Assembly (NCBI GenBank): GCA_963966185.1
Contig: CAWZYM010000154.1
Span: 779,001 to 843,000 of the forward strand
DNA length: 64,000 nucleotides
Origin: Rhabditoides inermis
Taxonomy: Eukaryota > Nematoda > Chromadorea > Rhabditida > Rhabditidae
Direction of reading: 5' to 3'
Shown: positions 11,134-23,437 of the stretch, one piece after another
How positions within the stretch are numbered: position 1 is the stretch's first letter
Layout: the number at the start of each line of letters is the position of its first letter
The notes under the pieces: generated by a model
The model's input: the letters and a program-made list of their open reading frames with translations, nothing else
Told to the model about the DNA's origin: nothing
The model's database searches: none
Program-made: the position numbers and the translations under genes

Positions 11134-14100
11134 GAAAGTTCTAAACTGTTCTAGGGAAAAGTTCTAAATTCCTGAACATCTTTGTGAAAAGTTCTAAACT
11201 GTTCTAGGGAAAAGTTCTAAACTCCTGAACATCTTTGTGAAAAGTTCTAAACCCCTAAACATCTTCGTGAAAAGTTCTAAACTGTTCTAGGGAAAAGTTC
11301 TAAACCCCTAAACATCTTTGTGAAAAGTTCTAAACTGTTCTAGGGAAAAGTTCTGAATTTCTGAACATCTTTGTGAAAAGTTCTAAACTATTCTAGGGAA
11401 AAGTTCTAAACTCCTGAACATCTTTGTGAAAATTTCTAAACTGTTCTAGGGAAAAGTTCTAAACTCCTGAACATCTTTGTGAAAAGTTCTGAACTGTTCT
11501 AGAAGAAAGTTCTAAACTCCTGAACATCTTTGTGAAAAGTTCTAAACTGTTCAGGGAAAAAAGTTCTGAACTCCTGAACATCTTTGTGAAAAGTTCTAAA
11601 CTGTTCTAGGGAAAAGTTCTAAACTTCTGAACATCTTTGTGAAAAGTTCTAAACTGTTCTAGGGTGAAGTTCTAAATCTCTAAACATCTTTGTGAAAAGT
11701 TCTGAACACATGAACATGTTTGTGAAAAATGCTAAACTGTTCTACGGAAAAGTTCTAAACTCCTGAACATTTTTTGTGAAAAGTTCTAAACTGTTCTAGG
11801 AAAAAGTTCTAAACTCCTGAACATCTTTGTGAAAAGTTCTAAACTGTTCTAGGGAAAAGTTCTTAACTCCTGAACATCTTTGTGAAAAGTTCTGAACTGT
11901 TCTAGAAGAAAGTTCTAAACTCCTGAACATCTTTGTGAAAAGTTCTAAACTGTTCAGGGAAAAAAGTTCTGAACTCCTGAACATCTTTGTGAAAAGTTCT
12001 TAATTGTTCCAGGAAAAGTTCTAAACTTCTGAACATCTTTGTGAAAAGTTTTAAACTGTTCAGGGAAAAAGTTCTAAACTCCTGAATATCTTTGTGAAAA
12101 GTTCTAAACCCCTAAACATCTTTGTGAAAATTTCTAAACTGTTCTAGGGAAAAGTTCTAAATTCCTGAACATCTTTGTGAAAAGTTCTAAACTGTTCTAG
12201 GGAAAAGTTCTAAACTACTGAACATCTTTGTGAAAAGTTCTAAACTGTTCTAGGGAAAAGTTCTAAATTCCTGAACATCTTTGTGAAAAGTTCTAAACTA
12301 TTCTAGGGAAAAGTTCTGAACTACTGAACATCTTTGTGAAAAGTTCTGAACTGTTCTAGGGAAAAGTTCTAAACTCCTGAAAATCTTGAAAAGTTCTAAA
12401 CTGTTCTAGGGTAAAGTTCTAAACCCCTAAACATCTTTGTGAAAAGTTCTGAACACATGAACATGTTTGTGAAAAATGCTAAACTGTTCTACGGAAAAGT
12501 TCTAAACTCCTGAACATCTTTGTGAAAAGTTCTAAACTGATCTAGGAAAAAGTTCTTAACTCCTGAACATCTTTGTGAAAAGTTCTAAACTGTTCTAGGG
12601 AAAAGTTCTAAACTCCTGAACATCTTTGTGAAAAGTTCTGAACTGTTCTAGAAGAAAGTTCTAAACTCCTGAACATCTTTGTGAAAAGTTCTGAACTGTT
12701 CTAGGGAAAAGTTCTAAACTCCTGAACATCTTTGTGAAAAGTTCTAAACTGTTCTAGGGTAAAGTTCTAAACCCCTAAACATCTTTGTGAAAAGTTCTGA
12801 ACACATGAATATCTTTGTGAAAAGTTCTAAACCCCTAAACATCTTTGTGAAAAGTTCTAAACTGTTCTAGGGAAAAGTTCTAAATTCCTGAACATCTTTG
12901 TGAAAAGTTCTAAACTATTCTAGGAAAAAGTTCTAAACTACTGAACATCTTTGTGAAAAATGCTAAACTGTTCTACGTAAAAGTTCTAAACTACTGAACA
13001 TATTTGTGAAAAGTTCTGAACTGTTCTAGGAAAAGTTCTAAACTCCTGAACATCTTTGTGAAAAGTTCTAAACCCCTAAACATCTTTGTGAAAAGTTCTA
13101 AACTGTTCTAGGGAAAAGTTCTAAATTCCTGAACATCTTTGTGAAAAGTTCTAAACTGTTCTAGGGAAAAGTTCTAAACTCCTGAACATCTTTGTGAAAA
13201 GTTCTAAACCCCTAAACATCTTCGTGAAAAGTTCTAAACTGTTCTAGGGAAAAGTTCTAAACCCCTAAACATCTTTGTGAAAAGTTCTAAACTGTTCTAG
13301 GGAAAAGTTCTGAATTTCTGAACATCTTTGTGAAAAGTTCTAAACTATTCTAGGGAAAAGTTCTAAACTCCTGAACATCTTTGTGAAAATTTCTAAACTG
13401 TTCTAGGGAAAAGTTCTAAACTCCTGAACATCTTTGTGAAAAGTTCTGAACTGTTCTAGAAGAAAGTTCTAAACTCCTGAACATCTTTGTGAAAAGTTCT
13501 AAACTGTTCAGGGAAAAAAGTTCTGAACTCCTGAACATCTTTGTGAAAAGTTCTAAACTGTTCTAGGGAAAAGTTCTAAACTTCTGAACATCTTTGTGAA
13601 AAGTTCTAAACTGTTCTAGGGTGAAGTTCTAAACCTCTAAACATCTTTGTGAAAAGTTCTGAACACATGAACATGTTTGTGAAAAATGCTAAACTGTTCT
13701 ACGGAAAAGTTCTAAACTCCTGAACATTTTTGTGAAAAGTTCTAAACTGTTCTAGGAAAAAGTTCTAAACTCCTGAACATCTTTGTGAAAAGTTCTAAAC
13801 TGTTCTAGGGAAAAGTTCTAAACTCCTGAACATCTTTGTGAAAAGTTCTGAACTGTTCTAGAAGAAAGTTCTAAACTCCTGAACATCTTTGTGAAAAGTT
13901 CTAAACTGTTCAGGGAAAAAAGTTCTGAACTCCTGAACATCTTTGTGAAAAGTTCTTAATTGTTCCAGGAAAAGTTCTAAACTTCTGAACATCTTTGTGA
14001 AAAGTTTTAAACTGTTCAGGGAAAAAGTTCTTAACACATGAACATCTTTGTGAAAAGTTCTAAACTCCTGAATATCTTTGTGAAAAGTTCTAAACCCCTG

Positions 14101-16448
14101 AACATCTTTGTGAAAAGTTCTAAACTGTTCTAGGGAAAAGTTCTGAACTCCTGAATATCTTTGTGAAAACTTCTAAACCCCTAAACATCTTTGTGAAAAT
14201 TTCTAAACTGTTCTAGGGAAAAGTTCTAAATTCCTGAACATCTTTGTGAAAAGTTCTAAACTGTTCTAGGGAAAAGTTCTAAACTACTGAACATCTTTGT
14301 GAAAAGTTCTAAACTGTTCTAGGGAAAAGTTCTAAATTCCTGAACATCTTTGTGAAAAGTTCTAAACTATTCTAGGGAAAAGTTCTGAACTACTGAACAT
14401 CTTTGTGAAAAGTTCTGAACTGTTCTAGGGAAAAGTTCTAAACTCCTGAAAATCTTGAAAAGTTCTAAACTGTTCTAGGGTAAAGTTCTAAACCCCTAAA
14501 CATCTTTGTGAAAAGTTCTGAACACATGAACATGTTTGTGAAAAATGCTAAACTGTTCTACGGAAAAGTTCTAAACTCCTGAACATCTTTGTGAAAAGTT
14601 CTAAACTGATCTAGGAAAAAGTTCTTAACTCATGAACATCTTTGTGAAAAGTTCTAAACTGTTCTAGGGAAAAGTTCTAAACTCCTGAACATCTTTGTGA
14701 AAAGTTCTGAACTGTTCTAAGTAGAAGAAAGTTCTAAACTCCTGAACATCTTCGTGAAAAGTTCTAAACTGTTCAGGGAAAAAAGTTCTGAACTCCTGAA
14801 CATCTTTGTGAAAAGTTCTTAATTGTTCCAGGAAAAGTTCTTAACTTCTGAACATCTTTGTGAAAAGTTTTAACCTGTTCAGGGAAAAAGTTCTTAACAC
14901 ATGAACATCTTTGTGAAAAGTTCTAAACTCCTGAATATCTTTGTGAAAAGTTCTAAACCCCTGAACATCTTTGTGAAAAGTTCTAAACTGTTCTAGGGAA
15001 AAGTTCTGAACTCCTGAATATCTTTGTGAAAACTTCTAAACCCCTAAACATCTTTGTGAAAATTTCTAAACTGTTCTAGGGAAAAGTTCTAAATTCCTGA
15101 ACATCTTTGTGAAAAGTTCTAAACTGTTCTAGGGAAAAGTTCTAAACTACTGAACATCTTTGTGAAAAGTTCTAAACTGTTCTAGGGAAAAGTTCTAAAT
15201 TCCTGAACATCTTTGTGAAAAGTTCTAAACTATTCTAGGGAAAAGTTCTGAACTACTGAACATCTTTGTGAAAAGTTCTGAACTGTTCTAGGGAAAAGTT
15301 CTAAACTCCTGAAAATCTTGAAAAGTTCTAAACTGTTCTAGGGTAAAGTTCTAAACCCCTAAACATCTTTGTGAAAAGTTCTGAACACATGAACATGTTT
15401 GTGAAAAATGCTAAACTGTTCTACGGAAAAGTTCTAAACTCCTGAACATCTTTGTGAAAAGTTCTAAACTGATCTAGGAAAAAGTTCTTAACTCCTGAAC
15501 ATCTTTGTGAAAAGTTCTAAACTGTTCTAGGGAAAAGTTCTCAACTCCTGAACATCTTTGTGAAAAGTTCTGAACTGTTCTAAGTAGAAGAAAGTTCTAA
15601 ACTCCTGAACATCTTTGTGAAAAGTTCTAAACTGTTCAGGGAAAAAAGTTCTGAACTCCTGAACATCTTTGTGAAAAGTTCTTAATTGTTCCAGGAAAAG
15701 TTCTTAACTTCCGAACATCTTTGTGAAAAGTTTAAAACTGTTCCGGGAAAAAGTTCTTAACACATGAACATCTTTGTGAAAAGTTCTAAACTCCTGAATA
15801 TCTTTGTGAAAAGTTCTAAACCCCTAAACATCTCTGTGAAAAGTTCTAAACTATTCTAGGGAAAAGTTCTAAATTCCTGAACATCTTTGTGAAAAGTTCT
15901 AAACTATTCTAGGGAAAAGTTCTAAACTACTGAACATCTTTGTGAAAAGTTCTGAACTGTTCTAGGGAAAAGTTCTAAACTCCTGAACATCTTTGTGAAA
16001 AGTTCTAAACTGTTCTAGGGTAAAGTTCTAAACCCCTAAACATCTTTGTGAAAAGTTCTGAACACATGAACATGTTTGTGAAAAATGCTAAACTGTTCTA
16101 CGGAAAAGTTCTAAACTCCTGAACATCTTTGTGAAAAGTTCTGAACTGTTCTAGGAAAAAGTTTTAAACTCCTGAAAATCTTTGTGAAAAGTTCTAAACT
16201 GTTCTAGGAAAAAGTTCTTAACTCCTGAACATCTTTGTGAAAAGTTCTAAACTGTTCAGGGAAAAAAGTTCTTAACTCCTGAACATCTTTGTGAAAAGTT
16301 CTTAATTGTTCCAGGAAAAGTTCTAAACTTCTGAACATCTTTGTGAAAAGTTTTAAACTGTTCAGGGAAAAAGTTCTTAACACATGAACATCTTTGTGAA
16401 AAGTTCTAAACTCCTGACTATCTTTGTGAACAGTTCTAAACCCCTTAA
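11134..16448. repeat. S2 satellite array
   Basis: About 100 copies of the ~53-bp unit. The first 1.8 kb repeats 5590-7372 at offset 5544; later parts match 7.4-9.7 kb at offset 6131. The array stops at the TTAA (16445-16448) into which the first 1521-bp element is inserted. Confidence 0.93.
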
Positions 16449-16587
16449 AGAAGAGTTCCGGGGAAAAATGAAATGCCGGTCAAAGTCACTAAAGTGATAG
16501 TTTTGAGCTCTATTCCGATATTGCAAAATTCGAGAGGCTTCAAAAATTTGCATATTTGATTTATTTGGTACGATTCCGTTGTCCGAT

Positions 16588-16650
16588 CAGCCTAACTCGT
16601 CGGGGGTGGACCGCCAGCCAGTTAGGCTACACCCCCATTCTGTTAGGCTG
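16588..16650. other. GC-rich hairpin in TTAA element copy 1
   Basis: CAGCCTAAC (16588) pairs with GTTAGGCTG (16642), and GGGGGTG (16602) pairs with CACCCCC (16630), separated by a symmetric 5/5 internal loop. The 21-nt apical loop holds another GTTAGGCT that could compete for pairing. It could be a subterminal transposase-binding structure or an RNA fold; function unknown. Confidence 0.6.
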
Positions 16651-16749
16651 ACAAAACAGCTGTTCTTCATTTTCTTCGCTTTGTGTTGGTTCTTTGTTGT
16701 TTTATATGCTAATTTTGTGTTTTGTTAGTCAAATAGAAAAATTAGTGTG

Positions 16750-16780
16750 TATATAAGTAACATTCAATCACTTATCAGTC
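16750..16780 (+). promoter_or_regulatory. TATA box and initiator, element copy 1
   Basis: TATATAA at 16750-16756 and TCAGTC at 16775-16780 put the initiator A 27 nt after the TATA start. TCAGTC fits the TCAKTY initiator consensus known from arthropods. The pair suggests a Pol II start at about 16777. Confidence 0.55.
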
Positions 16781-17812
16781 AAGACAACCCAAATATTAGC
16801 GCTTTTATAAAAGTTTCGAAATTTCAGTTCTATGTCGTTTGTTCTTTCTCTGATTGTTGTAATCTTCCACGATATTCTAATTTGCTTTGTTAATACGCAA
16901 CCATGACGATCGTAATCATCGTGCAACGCACACGCACGTCATCAAATTTGCATAACGGCGACCGAAGTAACATCTCATCGCCTCACATTTGTCTTGTCCG
17001 TTTGTCAATATCATCTTTGTTTGTATTAGGTGTTTTTGTATATCACGATTCAAATATATACAAAGACACCTATGCGTACATACTACATATGTGTTTAGGT
17101 AATGCGAGTCGCGCGGGCTGCGATGCTCGTCGCCTGCGCGAACGTGGGCAAGAGCAGTCGCTCATCTCCACAGAAGCATAATAACAAGTGAGTATGTTTA
17201 CAACTCACTGTATATTGTAAATTTGACTTGTTTTGTAAAGAATTGTGTTTGTGCGTATTGTATGTTTTGTTTGCTATAACATATCATGCTCGCCAACTTT
17301 GTGAAACATATGCGTTAAATTTATTAATTTTATTGTATGTTTGTTCTCTATAATGTACGCGCTCTTTCAGATCGTATCTGTGGAAGTACAAGCAATATAT
17401 GCAGCTCGCAAGTGAGACGAGGCGTGCGTGGGCTCGCACTACGACCATGGGCTCGCACTACGACGACACGTCCGTGAAGAGGGGAGTCTGTCTGTAGAAG
17501 AACACACTCGTGAGTAAAACCTTGCTTTTACTGGTTTCATTGTCATATCAAGTAACAGTATGTGACATGAAACGTACATGTTCCACAGTTATAAGCGTAC
17601 ATACATTTTGAAATGGTCTGTCTTGGTGATAAAGCTGTTTCGATTACAGATGATCTACGATCTCGAGAAGAAGTACAGCGGGTAGACGGAGCAAATCAAG
17701 ACAACACAATTTTGTTCGTGATGGATAAACGTAGATACTTCTTTACAATGGTGAACTTGTGTTGTGTGAACTGGGTGGAGTTGCCATTATGCTTTGGTGA
17801 ATGAAGTGAGTG
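16777..17812 (+). other. Putative spliced transcription unit in element copy 1
   Basis: Downstream of the TATA/initiator lie donor-acceptor pairs: GTGAGTATG at 17188 with CTCTTTCAG ending at 17370, and GTGAGTAAA near 17512 with TTCCACAG near 17588. The first good ATG (16903) opens a 92-codon frame ending at 17181, before the first intron; a 63-codon frame lies at 17613-17804. Neither resembles a known family, and the last donor-like site near 17808 has no clear acceptor inside the element. It may be a non-coding or micropeptide transcript, or a gene fragment captured by the element. Confidence 0.3.
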
Positions 17813-17969
17813 TAGTTATATGGCTATCGTATGCAATATGTATCGGAGGAAAGGTTGTGGGTGATATGCGACCGCTGCTCGGCCTCCCCCCCTCTCTCAT
17901 TTCCCGCCAAAATATGGTTCCGGGCGCGGTAACTGTTCGGGCGGGTGACTCTTTCCCCGGAGTTCTTCT

Positions 17970-18510
17970 TTAACATCTTTGTGAAAAGTTCTAAACTGTT
18001 CTACGGAAAAGTTCTAAACTCCTGAACATCTTTGTGAAAAGTTCTGAACTGTTCTAGAAGAAAGTTCTAAACTCCTGAACATCTTTGTGAAAAGTTCTAA
18101 ACTGTTCAGGGAAAAAGTTCTGAACTCCTGAACATCTTTGTGGAAAGTTCTGAACTGTTCTAGGGAAAAGTTTTAAACTCCTGAAAATCTTTGTGAAAAG
18201 TTCTAAACTGTTCTAGGAAAAAGTTCTTAACTCCTGAACATCTTTGTGAAAAGTTCTGAACTGTTCTAGAAGAAAGTTCTAAACTCCTGAACATCTTTGT
18301 GAAAAGTTCTAAACTGTTCAGGGAAAAAAGTTCTTAACTCCTGAACATCTTTGTGAAAAGTTCTTAATTGTTCCAGGAAAAGTTCTAAACTTCTGAACAT
18401 CTTTGTGAAAAGTTTTAAACTGTTCAGGGAAAAAGTTCTTAACACATGAACATCTTTGTGAAAAGTTCTAAACTCCTGACTATCTTTGTGAACAGTTCTA
18501 AACCCCTTAA
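17970..18510. repeat. S2 satellite spacer between element copies 1 and 2
   Basis: About ten S2 units between two TTAA sites. Element plus spacer make a 2062-bp duplicated module. Confidence 0.9.
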
Positions 18511-18649
18511 AGAAGAGTTCCGGGGAAAAATGAAATGCCGGTCAAAGTCACTAAAGTGATAGTTTTGAGCTCTATTCCGATATTGCAAAATTCGAGAGGC
18601 TTCAAAAATTTGCATATTTGATTTATTTGGTACGATTCCGTTGTCCGAT

Positions 18650-18712
18650 CAGCCTAACTCGTCGGGGGTGGACCGCCAGCCAGTTAGGCTACACCCCCAT
18701 TCTGTTAGGCTG
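18650..18712. other. GC-rich hairpin in element copy 2
   Basis: Same paired arms as copy 1, unchanged. Confidence 0.6.
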
Positions 18713-18811
18713 ACAAAACAGCTGTTCTTCATTTTCTTCGCTTTGTGTTGGTTCTTTGTTGTTTTATATGCTAATTTTGTGTTTTGTTAGTCAAATAGAA
18801 AAATTAGTGTG

Positions 18812-18842
18812 TATATAAGTAACATTCAATCACTTATCAGTC
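18812..18842 (+). promoter_or_regulatory. TATA box and initiator, element copy 2
   Basis: TATATAA followed by TCAGTC at the same 27-nt spacing as copy 1. Confidence 0.55.
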
Positions 18843-19874
18843 AAGACAACCCAAATATTAGCGCTTTTATAAAAGTTTCGAAATTTCAGTTCTATGTCGT
18901 TTGTTCTTTCTCTGATTGTTGTAATCTTCCACGATATTCTAATTTGCTTTGTTAATACGCAACCATGACGATCGTAATCATCGTGCAACGCACACGCACG
19001 TCATCAAATTTGCATAACGGCGACCGAAGTAACATCTCATCGCCTCACATTTGTCTTGTCTGTTTGTCAATATCATCTTTGTTTGTATTAGGTGTTTTTG
19101 TATATCACGATTCAAATATATACAAAGACACCTATGCGTACATACTACATATGTGTTTAGGTAATGCGAGTCGCGCGGGCTGCGATGCTCGTCGCCTGCG
19201 CGAACGTGGGCAAGAGCAGTCGCTCATCTCCACAGAAGCATAATAACAAGTGAGTATGTTTACAACTCACTGTATATTGTAAATTTGACTTGTTTTGTAA
19301 AGAATTGTGTTTGTGCGTATTGTATGTTTTGTTTGCTATAACATATCATGCTCGCCAACTTTGTGAAACATATGCGTTAAATTTATTAATTTTATTGTAT
19401 GTTTGTTCTCTATAATGTACGCGCTCTTTCAGATCGTATCTGTGGAAGTACAAGCAATATATGCAGCTCGCAAGTGAGACGAGGCGTGCGTGGGCTCGCA
19501 CTACGACCATGGGCTCGCACTACGACGACACGTCCGTGAAGAGGGGAGTCTGTCTGTAGAAGAACACACTCGTGAGTAAAACCTTGCTTTTACTGGTTTC
19601 ATTGTCATATCAAGTAACAGTATGTGACATGAAACGTACATGTTCCACAGTTATAAGCGTACATACATTTTGAAATGGTCTGTCTTGGTGATAAAGCTGT
19701 TTCGATTACAGATGATCTACGATCTCGAGAAGAAGTACAGCGGGTAGACGGAGCAAATCAAGACAACACAATTTTGTTCGTGATGGATAAACGTAGATAC
19801 TTCTTTACAATGGTGAACTTGTGTTGTGTGAACTGGGTGGAGTTGCCATTATGCTTTGGTGAATGAAGTGAGTG
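18839..19874 (+). other. Putative spliced transcription unit in element copy 2
   Basis: Same splice-like signals as copy 1. The 92-codon frame is at 18965-19243 and carries the Arg to Cys change; the 63-codon frame is at 19675-19866. Confidence 0.3.
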
Positions 19875-20031
19875 TAGTTATATGGCTATCGTATGCAATA
19901 TGTATCGGAGGAAAGGTTGTGGGTGATATGCGACCGCTGCTCGGCCTCCCCCCCTCTCTCATTTCCCGCCAAAATATGGTTCCGGGCGCGGTAACTGTTC
20001 GGGCGGGTGACTCTTTCCCCGGAGTTCTTCT

Positions 20032-23000
20032 TTAACATCTTTGTGAAAAGTTCTAAACTGTTCTACGGAAAAGTTCTAAACTCCTGAACATCTTTGTGAA
20101 AAGTTCTGAACTGTTCTAGAAGAAAGTTCTAAACTCCTGAACATCTTTGTGAAAAGTTCTAAACTGTTCAGGGAAAAAGTTCTGAACTCCTGAACATCTT
20201 TGTGGAAAGTTCTGAACTGTTCTAGGGAAAAGTTCTAAACTCCTGAACATCTTTGTGAAAAGTTCTAAACTGTATAGGGTAAAGTTCTAAACCCCTAAAC
20301 ATGTTTGTAAAAAGTTCTGAACACATGAACATGTTTGTGAAAAATGCTAAACTGTTCTACGGAAAAGTTCTAAACTCCTGAACATCTTTGTGAAAAGTTC
20401 TGAACTGTTCTAGGAAAAAGTTCTAAACTCCTGAACATCTTTGTGAAAAGTTCTAAACTGTTCTAGGGAAAAGTTCTAAACTCCTGAACATCTTTGTAAA
20501 AAGTTCTGAACTGTTCTAGAAGAAAGTTCTAAACTCCTGAACATCTTTGTGAAAAGTTCTAAACTGTTCAGGAAAAAAGTTCTGAACTCCTGAACATCTT
20601 TGTGAAAAGTTCTTAATTGTTCCAGGATAAGTTCTAAACTTCTGAACATCTTTGTGAAAAGTTTTAAACTGTTCAGGGAAAAAGTTCTTAACACATGAAC
20701 ATCTTTGTGAAAAGTTCTAAACTCCTGAATATCTTTGTGAAAAGTTCTAAACCCCTGAACATCTTTGTGAAAAGTTCTAAACTGTTCTAGGGAAAAGTTC
20801 TGAACTCCTGAATATCTTTGTGAAAACTTCTAAACCCCTAAACATCTTTGTGAAAATTTCTAAACTGTTCTAGGGAAAAGTTCTAAATTCCTGAACATCT
20901 TTGTGAAAAGTTCTAAACTGTTCTAGGGAAAAGTTCTAAACTACTGAACATCTTTGTGAAAAGTTCTAAACTGTTCTAGGGAAAAGTTCTAAATTCCTGA
21001 ACATCTTTGTGAAAAGTTCTAAACTATTCTAGGGAAAAGTTCTGAACTACTGAACATCTTTGTGAAAAGTTCTGAACTGTTCTAGGGAAAAGTTCTAAAC
21101 TCCTGAAAATCTTGAAAAGTTCTAAACTGTTCTAGGGTAAAGTTCTAAACCCCTAAACATCTTTGTGAAAAGTTCTGAACACATGAACATGTTTGTGAAA
21201 AATGCTAAACTGTTCTACGGAAAAGTTCTAAACTCCTGAACATCTTTGTGAAAAGTTCTAAACTGATCTAGGAAAAAGTTCTTAACTCATGAACATCTTT
21301 GTGAAAAGTTCTAAACTGTTCTAGGGAAAAGTTCTAAACTCCTGAACATCTTTGTGAAAAGTTCTGAACTGTTCTAAGTAGAAGAAAGTTCTAAACTCCT
21401 GAACATCTTCGTGAAAAGTTCTAAACTGTTCAGGGAAAAAAGTTCTGAACTCCTGAACATCTTTGTGAAAAGTTCTTAATTGTTCCAGGAAAAGTTCTTA
21501 ACTTCTGAACATCTTTGTGAAAAGTTTTAACCTGTTCAGGGAAAAAGTTCTTAACACATGAACATCTTTGTGAAAAGTTCTAAACTCCTGAATATCTTTG
21601 TGAAAAGTTCTAAACCCCTGAACATCTTTGTGAAAAGTTCTAAACTGTTCTAGGGAAAAGTTCTGAACTCCTGAATATCTTTGTGAAAACTTCTAAACCC
21701 CTAAACATCTTTGTGAAAATTTCTAAACTGTTCTAGGGAAAAGTTCTAAATTCCTGAACATCTTTGTGAAAAGTTCTAAACTGTTCTAGGGAAAAGTTCT
21801 AAACTACTGAACATCTTTGTGAAAAGTTCTAAACTGTTCTAGGGAAAAGTTCTAAATTCCTGAACATCTTTGTGAAAAGTTCTAAACTATTCTAGGGAAA
21901 AGTTCTGAACTACTGAACATCTTTGTGAAAAGTTCTGAACTGTTCTAGGGAAAAGTTCTAAACTCCTGAAAATCTTGAAAAGTTCTAAACTGTTCTAGGG
22001 TAAAGTTCTAAACCCCTAAACATCTTTGTGAAAAGTTCTGAACACATGAACATGTTTGTGAAAAATGCTAAACTGTTCTACGGAAAAGTTCTAAACTCCT
22101 GAACATCTTTGTGAAAAGTTCTAAACTGATCTAGGAAAAAGTTCTTAACTCCTGAACATCTTTGTGAAAAGTTCTAAACTGTTCTAGGGAAAAGTTCTCA
22201 ACTCCTGAACATCTTTGTGAAAAGTTCTGAACTGTTCTAAGTAGAAGAAAGTTCTAAACTCCTGAACATCTTTGTGAAAAGTTCTAAACTGTTCAGGGAA
22301 AAAAGTTCTGAACTCCTGAACATCTTTGTGAAAAGTTCTTAATTGTTCCAGGAAAAGTTCTTAACTTCCGAACATCTTTGTGAAAAGTTTAAAACTGTTC
22401 CGGGAAAAAGTTCTTAACACATGAACATCTTTGTGAAAAGTTCTAAACTCCTGAATATCTTTGTGAAAAGTTCTAAACCCCTAAACATCTCTGTGAAAAG
22501 TTCTAAACTATTCTAGGGAAAAGTTCTAAATTCCTGAACATCTTTGTGAAAAGTTCTAAACTATTCTAGGGAAAAGTTCTAAACTACTGAACATCTTTGT
22601 GAAAAGTTCTGAACTGTTCTAGGGAAAAGTTCTAAACTCCTGAACATCTTTGTGAAAAGTTCTAAACTGTTCTAGGGTAAAGTTCTAAACCCCTAAACAT
22701 CTTTGTGAAAAGTTCTGAACACATGAACATGTTTGTGAAAAATGCTAAACTGTTCTACGGAAAAGTTCTAAACTCCTGAACATCTTTGTGAAAAGTTCTG
22801 AACTGTTCTAGGAAAAAGTTTTAAACTCCTGAAAATCTTTGTGAAAAGTTCTAAACTGTTCTAGGAAAAAGTTCTTAACTCCTGAACATCTTTGTGAAAA
22901 GTTCTAAACTGTTCAGGGAAAAAAGTTCTTAACTCCTGAACATCTTTGTGAAAAGTTCTTAATTGTTCCAGGAAAAGTTCTAAACTTCTGAACATCTTTG

Positions 23001-23105
23001 TGAAAAGTTTTAAACTGTTCAGGGAAAAAGTTCTTAACACATGAACATCTTTGTGAAAAGTTCTAAACTCCTGACTATCTTTGTGAACAGTTCTAAACCC
23101 CTTAA
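20032..23105. repeat. S2 satellite array
   Basis: About 58 S2 units. Around 20640 a 6657-bp period restarts, so this stretch repeats the sequence from about 13.98 kb onward. Confidence 0.93.
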
Positions 23106-23244
23106 AGAAGAGTTCCGGGGAAAAATGAAATGCCGGTCAAAGTCACTAAAGTGATAGTTTTGAGCTCTATTCCGATATTGCAAAATTCGAGAGGCTTCAA
23201 AAATTTGCATATTTGATTTATTTGGTACGATTCCGTTGTCCGAT

Positions 23245-23307
23245 CAGCCTAACTCGTCGGGGGTGGACCGCCAGCCAGTTAGGCTACACCCCCATTCTGT
23301 TAGGCTG
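23245..23307. other. GC-rich hairpin in element copy 3
   Basis: Arms as in copy 1. Confidence 0.6.
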
Positions 23308-23406
23308 ACAAAACAGCTGTTCTTCATTTTCTTCGCTTTGTGTTGGTTCTTTGTTGTTTTATATGCTAATTTTGTGTTTTGTTAGTCAAATAGAAAAATT
23401 AGTGTG

Positions 23407-23437
23407 TATATAAGTAACATTCAATCACTTATCAGTC
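23407..23437 (+). promoter_or_regulatory. TATA box and initiator, element copy 3
   Basis: TATATAA and TCAGTC at unchanged spacing. Confidence 0.55.

Larger units (their letters stand above)
16449..17969 (+). mobile_element. TTAA-flanked DNA element, copy 1 (1521 bp, non-autonomous)
   Basis: The element is bounded by TTAA at 16445-16448 and 17970-17973. Its ends form an 18-bp terminal inverted repeat: AGAAGAGTTCCGGGGAAA at the left, and AGAAGAACTCCGGGGAAA when the right end is read on the other strand (two mismatches). TTAA duplication is typical of the piggyBac and Kolobok superfamilies; the A/G-rich start resembles Kolobok more than the CCC start of many piggyBac elements. Removing the element and one TTAA leaves an ordinary S2 unit (CCCCTTAACATCTTTG), which supports true insertion. 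No transposase motif is visible, so it is probably mobilised in trans. Inside are a hairpin, a TATA/initiator promoter and splice-like signals. Confidence 0.8.
18511..20031 (+). mobile_element. TTAA-flanked DNA element, copy 2
   Basis: Same length and ends as copy 1 at an offset of 2062, with TTAA at 18507-18510 and 20032-20035. The only difference noticed is C to T near 19061 (Arg to Cys in the 92-codon frame), so the copy arose very recently, probably by duplication of the element with its satellite surroundings. Confidence 0.8.
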
